Notes under the pieces: model-generated
The model's database searches: none
Told to the model about the DNA's origin: nothing
Seen by the model: the letters and a program-made list of their open reading frames with translations, nothing else
Part shown: in pieces, positions 57,652 through 64,000 of the stretch
How the letters are laid out: each line of letters starts with the position of its first letter
How positions within the stretch are numbered: position 1 is the first letter of the stretch
Position numbers and translations under genes: made by a program
NCBI RefSeq assembly: GCF_000526515.1
Contig: NZ_JAGF01000001.1
Span: 3,596,001-3,660,000, forward strand
Length of the DNA: 64,000 bases
Reading direction: 5' to 3'
Origin: Cellulomonas sp. KRMCY2
GTDB lineage: Bacteria > Actinomycetota > Actinomycetes > Actinomycetales > Cellulomonadaceae

Positions 57652-58143
57652 TCACGGCTCGGTTCTGCTCGGTGCGGTTCTGCCCGCGTCGGCTCCGGCA
57701 CCCGGTACCGGGCCGTGCGCCGTCTCGGGGCCGGGCCCGGGCCGCCCCAGCTGCGACTCGATGGACCGCAGTCGCGTGTCGATCTCCGCCAGGTGCGCGA
57801 GGATCTGCGCATCCGCGGACGCCTCCCGGGCCTCGTACGGGGCGTCCTGCTCGCGCACGAACAACGACGCCAGGGACGCGCTCACCATGGCGAGCAACAG
57901 GAATCCGACGACCATCAGGACCACCGACAGGGCGGCCCCGACCGCCGTGCGGGGCGGTTCGCCGATGAACCCCACGGTCGTGATGAGACTGATCGACCAC
58001 CACAGGCCCCGCCAGAAGGACGCGACCGTGTGGGTCTCGATCGCCGCCGTCGCACCCGCGGTGACGATCAGGATCACCAGCGATGCCAGCAGGGCCGGCC
58101 AGAGCCACGCGCGCCGCACCCGGAACCGTCGCGGGTGTGCCAT
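57652..58143 (-). CDS. Two-helix ion-channel-like membrane protein with altered filter
   Basis: 163 residues, GGAGGG upstream. Helix 1 at ~14-35, pore-helix and filter region FWRGLWWSISLITTVGFIGEP at ~43-63, helix 2 at ~67-97, then a cytoplasmic coiled-coil-like tail (~105-133) and a Pro/Gly-rich end. The layout is that of the Ion_trans_2 potassium channel, but the filter reads TVGFIG, not TVGYGD, so ion selectivity is uncertain. Stops are 4 bp from the GH15 start. Confidence 0.8.
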   Translation of the reverse strand: MAHPRRFRVRRAWLWPALLASLVILIVTAGATAAIETHTVASFWRGLWWSISLITTVGFIGEPPRTAVGAALSVVLMVVGFLLLAMVSASLASLFVREQDAPYEAREASADAQILAHLAEIDTRLRSIESQLGRPGPGPETAHGPVPGAGADAGRTAPSRTEP

Positions 58144-58195
58144 GGGCCCTCCTCATGGTGGACGACGGACATCTCTGGTCATGCTCGCACGGCCC

Positions 58196-58201
58196 TATGC
58201 T
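58196..58201 (+). promoter_or_regulatory. -10 element of the zincin gene
   Basis: TATGCT, 24 bases before the ATG at 58226; a GGGAGG ribosome-binding site lies in between at 58215-58220. Confidence 0.4.
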
Positions 58202-58225
58202 CGAACGTGCCCCTGGGAGGCTCCG

Positions 58226-58594
58226 ATGGCTCCGGTCGAGATGTCGAGCGAGACGTTCGACGCCCTGGTCACCGACGCCCTGGACGCCCTGCCGGAGTGG
58301 ATGGCGCCCAACCTCGCCGAGATCGTCGTGCTGGTCGAGGACGAGCCCCCGCCCGGGACGACCGCCCCGGGGACGACCCTGCTGGGGCTGTTCCACGGCA
58401 TCCCGATCACGGTGCACGGCGGACGGGTGGCTGGATCGATGCCGGACACGATCACCCTCTACCGGCGGCCCGTCCTCGGCGCGTGCGACACCCCCGCGGC
58501 GGTCGCGGCCCGGGTGCTCAAGGTGCTCGGTCACGAGGTCGGCCACGCCATGGGCATCAGCGAGGCGGAGCTGCGTTCGCTCGGCTGGCACTAG
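58226..58594 (+). CDS. Small metallopeptidase-family zincin
   Basis: 122 residues from MAPVEMSSETFDALVTDALD at 58226, 5 bases after GGGAGG. The zinc motif HExxH is in VLGHEVGHAMGISEAE near residue 107; N-terminal LVTDALDALPEWMAPNLAEIVVLVED and LLGLFHGIPI match the small actinobacterial metallopeptidase family. Substrate unknown. Confidence 0.88.
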   Translation: MAPVEMSSETFDALVTDALDALPEWMAPNLAEIVVLVEDEPPPGTTAPGTTLLGLFHGIPITVHGGRVAGSMPDTITLYRRPVLGACDTPAAVAARVLKVLGHEVGHAMGISEAELRSLGWH

Positions 58595-58630
58595 GGCGCG
58601 GCGGCGAAGGCCCGGGCTGCCGACGTGCGA

Positions 58631-60286
58631 TCAGTCGGCGGTGACCTCGGTGACGCGACCGTCCTCGACGTGCAGGCGCCTGGTCAGCCGGACGGTCTCG
58701 AGCATCCGACGGTCGTGCGTGACCAGGAGGATCGTCCCGTCGAAGGTGTCGAGCGCCGACTCGAGCTGCTCGATCGCGGGCAGGTCCAGGTGGTTCGTCG
58801 GCTCGTCGAGGACCAGCAGGTTGACGCCGCGGGCCTGCAGGAGCGCGAGCGCCGCACGGGTGCGCTCGCCGGGCGACTGGGAGGCCGCGGGCCGGTTCAC
58901 GTGGTGCCCACCGAGCCCGAACTTGGCCAGCAGCGTCCGCACGTCCGCGTTCGTCCAGTCCGGCACCTGGCGCGCGAAGGCGGTCACCAGTGGTTCGTCA
59001 CCCTCGAACGCGCGCCGGGCCTGGTCGACCTCGCCGACCAGCACGCCCGATCCGAGCTCGACCGCACCGGAGGTCGGCGCCAGGCGTCCGAGCAGCAGGG
59101 CCAGCAAGGTCGACTTCCCGGCCCCGTTCGGGCCGGTGACGGCGACCCGGTCGCGCCAGTCGATCTGCAGGTCCACCGGGCCGAGGGTGAAGTCGCCACG
59201 TCGGACCGTCGCACTGCGGGCCACCGCGACCACCGCGCCGGATCGAGGGCCTGCGGCGATCGTCAGCTGGAGCTGCCACTCCTTGCGCGGCTCCTCGACG
59301 ACGTCGAGCCGACTGATCAGGCGATCGGTCTGCCGCGCCTTCGCAGCCTGCTTCTCCGAGCCCTCGGTGCGGAACTTGCGGCCGATCTTGTCGTTGTCGG
59401 GTGCCTTGCGCCGGGCGTTCTTGACGCCCTTGTCCATCCAGGCGCGCTGCATCCGGGCGCGCGCCTTGAGGGCGTCGAGCCGGGAGGCATAGCCGTCGTA
59501 CGCCTCGCGTGCGCGCCTGCGGGCGATCGACCGCTCCTCGAGGTACGAGTCATAGCTGCCGCCGTACGTGACGACGCGCTGCAGGCTCCGGTCGATCTCG
59601 ACGACCGAGGTGACCGTCCGGCTGAGGAACTCGCGGTCGTGGCTCACGACGACGATCGGGGCCTCGGAACGGTCGACGAAGTCCTCGAGCAGGTCGAGTC
59701 CCGCGGCATCGAGGTCGTTGGTCGGCTCGTCGAGCAGGTAGAGGTCGTACCGCGAGAGCAGCAGGGCCGCGAGACCGACGCGCGCCGCCTGACCACCGGA
59801 CAGCGCTGCCATCGGCAGGTCCAGGTCGACGGCCAGGCCCAGGTCGTCGACGACCTGGGCGAGCCGCGTCTCGAGGTCCGCTCCCCCGAGGCCCAACCAA
59901 CGTTCCAGCGCCTCGGCGAAGGCGTCGTCGGCACCGGGCAGGCCGACGCCGAGCGCATCGGCGGTCGCGTCCAGCCTCGCCTGGGCGGGTGCCACGCCGG
60001 TGCGCCGCTCGAGGTGGGCCCGCACCGACTCGCCGTCGAGACGCTCGATCTCCTGGGCCAGGTAGCCGAGCTGGGCGTGCGCGGGCGACACCGCGACGCT
60101 GCCGACGTCGGGCAGCCGACGTCCCCCGAGGATCTGCAGCAGGGTCGACTTGCCCGCACCGTTCGGCCCGACCAGGCCCACCACGTCACCAGGCGCGACG
60201 ACGAGGTCGACGCCGGCGAACAGCCCGCGGTCACCGAAGCCCGCGGCCACGTCCTTCGCCTGCACGGTTGCCGTCACGCTCGCCAT
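58631..60286 (-). CDS. ABC-F family ATP-binding protein
   Basis: 551 residues with two nucleotide-binding domains and no membrane helices. Walker A sites are GLVGPNGAGKSTLLQ and AVTGPNGAGKSTLLA; signatures LSGGQAARVGLA and SQSPGERTRAALA; Walker B LYLLDEPTNDLD and LLVLDEPTNHLD. The linker (~255-315) is strongly basic, as in ribosome-acting ABC-F proteins. May protect ribosomes from antibiotics or act as a translation factor; resistance spectrum cannot be told. Confidence 0.9.
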   Translation of the reverse strand: MASVTATVQAKDVAAGFGDRGLFAGVDLVVAPGDVVGLVGPNGAGKSTLLQILGGRRLPDVGSVAVSPAHAQLGYLAQEIERLDGESVRAHLERRTGVAPAQARLDATADALGVGLPGADDAFAEALERWLGLGGADLETRLAQVVDDLGLAVDLDLPMAALSGGQAARVGLAALLLSRYDLYLLDEPTNDLDAAGLDLLEDFVDRSEAPIVVVSHDREFLSRTVTSVVEIDRSLQRVVTYGGSYDSYLEERSIARRRAREAYDGYASRLDALKARARMQRAWMDKGVKNARRKAPDNDKIGRKFRTEGSEKQAAKARQTDRLISRLDVVEEPRKEWQLQLTIAAGPRSGAVVAVARSATVRRGDFTLGPVDLQIDWRDRVAVTGPNGAGKSTLLALLLGRLAPTSGAVELGSGVLVGEVDQARRAFEGDEPLVTAFARQVPDWTNADVRTLLAKFGLGGHHVNRPAASQSPGERTRAALALLQARGVNLLVLDEPTNHLDLPAIEQLESALDTFDGTILLVTHDRRMLETVRLTRRLHVEDGRVTEVTAD

Positions 60287-60360
60287 TCTCCCGTGCCGCG
60301 AGCCATGCCCGGCACCGCGGTCACCGGCGCGGTCTCGCCGAGCGGGTCACACCGAGCCGG

Positions 60361-60990
60361 TCAGGAGCGCCGATCCAGGACCAGACCCGGCCGCCGGGCG
60401 TCGTCCACCCGGAGCACGACGTCGGCAGTCTCCTCGGGCGCGACCTCGTCCGTGTACCGCGCATACGCCGGCAGCGTCCACTCCTCGTCGGGTGGCGTGC
60501 GACGTGCGCGCGTGTCCGCCCGGAGCGCCAGGTGCACCGTGAGGTCCAGGTCGAGCCACCTGCCCAGCAGCATCGCGCCGTCGATCAGGAGCACGCCGCC
60601 GGCCGGAGCGGCGGCGTACGGCACCCTGGTGGCACGGTCCAGGCGCGCGTCCCACAGGGACGGCAGGTAGCGGCCCGTGCCACCCGGACCCCACGGATCG
60701 ACCACCTCGCGCGCCAGCGCACCGACGTCCACCTGGTCGTAGTACCCGTCCGGGTCGTGCCGCCCGTACTCGAGCCGCACCGACGCCGGGCGCAGGAAGT
60801 CCGTCGCGTGAACCCGCACCACCGAGCGGCCGATGGCCCGCAACGGGTCGACCAGTGCGTCGGCGAGCTCCTCGGGGTGGGTGGACGGATGTCCGTCGAC
60901 GACGACCCGCAGCCGCGCCTCGGGGCGTCGGCCCACGACGTCGACGAGGTGGCCGACGACGCCGTCCGGCGTCAGTGGTCGGACCTGCAC
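60361..60990 (-). CDS. Uridine kinase-like protein lacking a P-loop
   Basis: 209 residues from the GTG at 60990. The fold is that annotated as uridine kinase in actinobacteria (HATDFLRPASVRLEYGRHDPDGYYD, LLIDGAMLLG, DLTVHLALRADTRARR). At the expected Walker A position (residues 31-41) the sequence is VDGHPSTHPEE, without GxxGK(S/T). Either a catalytically altered branch or a non-kinase. Its start overlaps the YchJ-like gene by 19 bases. Confidence 0.7.
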   Translation of the reverse strand: MQVRPLTPDGVVGHLVDVVGRRPEARLRVVVDGHPSTHPEELADALVDPLRAIGRSVVRVHATDFLRPASVRLEYGRHDPDGYYDQVDVGALAREVVDPWGPGGTGRYLPSLWDARLDRATRVPYAAAPAGGVLLIDGAMLLGRWLDLDLTVHLALRADTRARRTPPDEEWTLPAYARYTDEVAPEETADVVLRVDDARRPGLVLDRRS

Positions 60991-61382
60991 GCCACGCCCT
61001 GCTCCGCCGCGCCGTCCAGGTAGACCCATGCGCCGGCTTCGCGCACGAACCGACTGACCTCGTGCTGCGAACCCGCGCCACGGTCCGAGCGGTACCAGGC
61101 ACGGAAGGTGACGGTGCCCTCAGTGCCGCCGATGCCGCCGCGGGAGGTGTCCAGGATGTCGAGCCGGTACCAGCGGACGTCCATGTCCAGCTCGAGGTCG
61201 CCCGGCCGGGTCGTCGAGTGCCACGTCCACCGCAGGTAGTCGACATCGCCCACCGCGTACGCGCTGAACCGCGACCGCATGAGGAGCTCCGCCGTCGGCG
61301 CGAGCAGCTCGCCGCGATGGAGCCGTCCGCAGCACTGGTCGTACGTCTGCCCGCTCAGGCACGGGCACCGGGTCGTGGGCAC
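60972..61382 (-). CDS. YchJ/SEC-C motif family protein
   Basis: 136 residues from the GTG at 61382. N-terminal CPCLSGQTYDQCCGRLH carries the CxC...CC zinc-binding SEC-C-like motif (residues 6-19). The domain RSRFSAYAVGDVDYLRWTWHSTT is the YchJ signature. Function unknown; the family is thought to bind zinc and possibly RNA or partner proteins. Coupled by overlap to the uridine-kinase-like gene. Confidence 0.88.
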   Translation of the reverse strand: MPTTRCPCLSGQTYDQCCGRLHRGELLAPTAELLMRSRFSAYAVGDVDYLRWTWHSTTRPGDLELDMDVRWYRLDILDTSRGGIGGTEGTVTFRAWYRSDRGAGSQHEVSRFVREAGAWVYLDGAAEQGVACRSDH

Positions 61383-61490
61383 CCCACCAGTATCCGCGGC
61401 TCGGGCGGGACCCGGCCGGCGTGGGCTAGCGTCGCGGTGGCGAGCCCGATGCGCTCGCGCGACGCGCGGCTCGAACGAGAGGACGACGTG

Positions 61491-62303
61491 GTGAGCGACG
61501 ACCCGCAGGCGACGGGCTCGATCGCCCGGGGTGCCGGGTCGGCACCAACCGGGTCCTCGCGTCGACGGGTGCCGCTGCGCACCACCTGCGCCCAGCCGCA
61601 CCACTGTCCGAAGCCCGTCCGGATGGACGTCCTGCGGCACGTCCCGTACTTCTCGGGCCTGACGGACGAGGAGCTCGACGCGATCGATCGACGGCTGGTC
61701 TCGTTGTCCTGGGCGCAGGGCGACCCGCTGTACCACGCAGGTGACGCGGCACAGCACCTGTACGTCCTCGCGGCCGGGCGGGTCAAGCTCTCCCAGCCGA
61801 CCACCAGCGGCAACGCCGTCGTCACCGACGTGATCACCCCGGGACGCCTGTTCGGGGCGATGAGCACGCTCGGCGAGCCGGTGCACGGGGAGACCGCACA
61901 GGCGCTGGTGACGTCGTGCGCGTTGCGGATCGACCAGGACTCCTTCCGAGCCGTCCTGACCGAGCACCCCCAGGTGGCGCTCCGGGTCCTGGACGACATC
62001 GCCGACCGGCTCGCGCGGTCCCACACGGACGCCGGGCAGCGCGCGACCGGCACCGTCGCCCAGCGGGTCGCGACGGCACTGCTGCGGCTGGCCGACCAGG
62101 TCGGGCAGGAGCGCGCGACCGGCGGCACGCTGCTGCAGATCCCCCTCTCGCGCGCCGACCTGGCGGGGTTGTCCGGCTCGACCGCCGAGTCGGTCTCGCG
62201 GGTCATGAGCAGTCTGCGCAAGGACGGCGTGATCGACTCCGGCCGGCGATGGACCGCCGTCCTCGACCGGGACCGGCTGCAGGCGGTCGCCGACGGGCAC
62301 TGA
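61491..62303 (+). CDS. Crp/Fnr family transcriptional regulator
   Basis: 270 residues from the GTG at 61491 (AGAGGA 7 bases upstream; another GTG is 3 bases earlier). Before the effector domain is CAQPHHCP (Cys33, Cys39). The cNMP-like domain spans ~50-170 (FSGLTDEELDAIDRRLVSL, ARRLFGAMS-like PGRLFGAMSTLGEPVHGE). The C-terminal winged HTH is at ~210-265 (LSRADLAGLSGSTAESVSRVMSSLRKDG). The effector is unknown; the cysteines suggest a metal or redox input, but this is only a possibility. Confidence 0.88.
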   Translation: MSDDPQATGSIARGAGSAPTGSSRRRVPLRTTCAQPHHCPKPVRMDVLRHVPYFSGLTDEELDAIDRRLVSLSWAQGDPLYHAGDAAQHLYVLAAGRVKLSQPTTSGNAVVTDVITPGRLFGAMSTLGEPVHGETAQALVTSCALRIDQDSFRAVLTEHPQVALRVLDDIADRLARSHTDAGQRATGTVAQRVATALLRLADQVGQERATGGTLLQIPLSRADLAGLSGSTAESVSRVMSSLRKDGVIDSGRRWTAVLDRDRLQAVADGH

Positions 62304-62369
62304 CCCGAGCCGCGGGTCGTCGGGCCCACATCCGCCGGCCGCCCACGGAGCACGTGGCAGGCTGTCGTG

Positions 62370-63833
62370 ATGGACGACGAGAACGCCCGCCTCGATCGGG
62401 CTGACCAGGTTCTCCGGACGGCGGCGGCGATCGCCCTCGACTACGCGGGCTCGGTCGACGACCGCAGGGTCACGCCGGACCAGGACGCGCTGGCTGCGCT
62501 GGCGGCGTTCCACGAACCCCTCCCGGACATCGGTGCCGACGCCGAGGACACGCTGCGCCTGCTGCACGCCGTGGGCAGCCCCGCCACGGTCGCCAGCACG
62601 GGCCGGCACTACTTCGGCTTCGTCACGGGAGCCACCTACCCTGTGGCGCTGGGTACCTCCTGGCTGGCGAGCGCCTGGGACCAGAACGCCGCCCTCCCGG
62701 TGATGTCGCCGGTGGCTGCCACGCTGCACGACGTCGTGCGGGGCTGGCTCGTCGACCTCCTGCGACTGCCGGCCGGCACCGCAGTCGCCTTCGTCACCGG
62801 TGCCACGGTGGCCAACGCCGCGTGCCTCGCATCCGCCCGGGACGCCCTGCTCGGCCGGCTCGGTTGGGACGCCCAGGCCGACGGCCTGTTCGGTGCACCG
62901 CCGTTCGACGTCGTCATCGGCGAGCGGGCGCACTCCACGCTCTCGAAGTCACTGGGCATGGTGGGCCTCGGCCGGTCGCGCGTCACCGTCGTGCCGGCTG
63001 ACGACCAGGGGCGTCTGCGCGCCGATCTCCTGCCCGACATCGACGGGCCGGTGCTGGTCTGTGCGCAGGCGGGCGAGGTCAACACCGGGGCGTTCGACCC
63101 GTTCGACCCGATCGCCGACTGGCTGGCCGAGCGGTCGGGCTGGTTGCATGTGGACGGTGCGTTCGGCCTCTGGGCCCTCGCCGACCCGCTGCGGAGCGAC
63201 CTCGTCAGCGGTCTCGACCGGGCTGACTCCTGGGCGACCGACGGCCACAAGATGCTCAACGTCACCTATGACTGCGGCATCGCCTTCGTCCGGCAGCCCG
63301 ACGACCTGCGACGCACGTTCGCCGCGACCGCGGGCTACCTGCCACCCGGCTCCGGGTTCGAGGCCATGCACCACACACCCCAGTCCTCCCAGCGAGCCCG
63401 TCAGGCGGAGCTGTGGTCGGTGCTGCGGACGCTCGGGCGAGACGGCGTGCGGCGGCTGGTCGCAGGATCGTGCGAGGCGGCCACGACCATCGCCGGACGG
63501 CTGGCCGACGGCGGCCTGACCGTCCTCAACGAGGTGGTGCTCAACCAGGTCCTCGTCCGGCTCGTCGACGGACCGACGACGGCGGCTCTGATCGCCGAGG
63601 TCCAGGCCGACGGGCGGATCTGGTGCGGCGCGACGTCGTGGGACGGGGCCACGGCCATGCGGATCAGCGTGTCGTCCTGGAAGACCGACCTGGCCGACGC
63701 CGGGTTCGCCGCCGACGTCATCCTCGAGTGCGCTCGCCGGGTGGGTGACCGTCCTGCGCATGCTCGTGCGCAGCAGCCATCGCGCGGCGCCCCGACGGGA
63801 GGGCCACCGCGATCCCGACCACCACGAAGATGA
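62370..63833 (+). CDS. PLP-dependent group II decarboxylase/aminotransferase-like enzyme
   Basis: 487 residues from the ATG at 62370. Fold type I: GFVTGATYPVALGTSWLAS, VTGATVANAACLASARDALL, cofactor Asp in WLHVDGAFGLWA, and the lysine in DSWATDGHKMLNVTYDCGIAF. It resembles the tyrosine/aromatic-decarboxylase superfamily, but the substrate is not clear. No Shine-Dalgarno. The last ~38 codons are low-complexity Pro/Arg-rich and lie antisense to the end of the MFS gene. Confidence 0.85.
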   Translation: MDDENARLDRADQVLRTAAAIALDYAGSVDDRRVTPDQDALAALAAFHEPLPDIGADAEDTLRLLHAVGSPATVASTGRHYFGFVTGATYPVALGTSWLASAWDQNAALPVMSPVAATLHDVVRGWLVDLLRLPAGTAVAFVTGATVANAACLASARDALLGRLGWDAQADGLFGAPPFDVVIGERAHSTLSKSLGMVGLGRSRVTVVPADDQGRLRADLLPDIDGPVLVCAQAGEVNTGAFDPFDPIADWLAERSGWLHVDGAFGLWALADPLRSDLVSGLDRADSWATDGHKMLNVTYDCGIAFVRQPDDLRRTFAATAGYLPPGSGFEAMHHTPQSSQRARQAELWSVLRTLGRDGVRRLVAGSCEAATTIAGRLADGGLTVLNEVVLNQVLVRLVDGPTTAALIAEVQADGRIWCGATSWDGATAMRISVSSWKTDLADAGFAADVILECARRVGDRPAHARAQQPSRGAPTGGPPRSRPPRR

Positions 63834-64000
63834 CCAGCCCGGAGACGACCAGCAGGGACTCGACGGTGAAGCGGTCGGCGAGCGGGCCGAAGATCAGCAT
63901 GCCGATCGGCATCGCGACGGCCATGACGATGCCGACGAAGCCGAAGACCCGGCCCTGCAGCTCGGGCTCGACCGTCTCCTGGAGCACCGTCATCGAGGTC
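63718..64000 (-). CDS. MFS transporter, C-terminal part (gene runs off the right edge)
   Basis: The last 94 codons of a larger gene. Reads ...TSMTVLQETVEPELQGRVFGF then VGIVMAVAMPIGMLIFGPLAD and a final helix (LLVVSGLVIFVVVGIAVAL), typical of the MFS C-terminal half; the Met near the window edge is internal. The 3' 116 bp overlap the convergent PLP gene, so both 3' ends code on opposite strands. Confidence 0.85.
   Translation of the reverse strand, partial: TSMTVLQETVEPELQGRVFGFVGIVMAVAMPIGMLIFGPLADRFTVESLLVVSGLVIFVVVGIAVALPSGRRAMAAAHEHAQDGHPPGERTRG

Overview
The window is high-GC DNA from an actinomycete, most likely a Micrococcales member and plausibly Cellulomonadaceae. The grounds are a phosphatidylinositol-mannoside gene cluster, an SsgA-family gene, a DUF349 protein, an F420-type PPOX remnant, the actinobacterial LexA box TCGAAC-N4-GTTCGA, and many GTG starts with leaderless-type promoters. 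No database search was possible; family calls come from motifs and recalled family patterns.

Layout. (1) 1-13.9 kb, almost all minus strand: rarA, rpsD, two small membrane/DUF genes, alaS, ruvX, mltG, aroE, then a type IV pilus set (pilB, pilT, pilC, prepilin cut by the window edge). (2) 13.9-25.6 kb, mixed: an MMPL exporter with a small membrane partner, aspS, an internally deleted PPOX pseudogene, a GMC oxidoreductase, hisS, an MBL-fold hydrolase, a membrane-anchored cyclophilin and a DUF349 protein. (3) 25.7-46 kb, minus strand housekeeping: thrS, HIT, pgsA, PIM acyltransferase, pimA, LemA-like, PrsW, pdxS, NUDIX, pdxT, yebC, ruvCAB, yajC, secDF, apt, rel. (4) 46-49.4 kb: tRNA-Val(CAC), an SsgA-like gene, pabC, pabB, then tRNA-Gly(GCC), tRNA-Cys(GCA) and tRNA-Val(GAC). 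(5) 49.3-52.5 kb: a small genomic island in the 3' half of tRNA-Val(GAC), bounded by a 46-bp perfect direct repeat. It holds an immunity-protein fragment, a small membrane protein, a LuxR regulator and an HTH-MntA/HepT toxin-antitoxin pair, but no integrase. (6) 52.6-64 kb: an MmyB-like regulator, an esterase, SOS-controlled dinB, a GH15 protein lacking part of its catalytic domain, an odd two-helix ion channel, a small zincin, an ABC-F ATPase, a P-loop-less uridine-kinase-like protein, a YchJ-like protein, a Crp/Fnr regulator, a PLP decarboxylase and the end of an MFS transporter.

How the genes work together: ruvCAB (plus dinB elsewhere in the window) are repair genes, and both ruvAB and dinB carry LexA-like boxes. 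yajC-secD-secF is the Sec accessory complex. pgsA, the acyltransferase and pimA form a PIM pathway joined by 4-bp overlaps that continue through a LemA-like and a PrsW-like gene. pdxS and pdxT make PLP but sit in separate transcription units. The most unusual material is the tRNA-Val island with paired 13-bp-period repeats at both ends, the HTH-fused MntA/HepT module, and several genes decaying by internal deletion (PPOX, GH15, the Tdi1-type immunity fragment).
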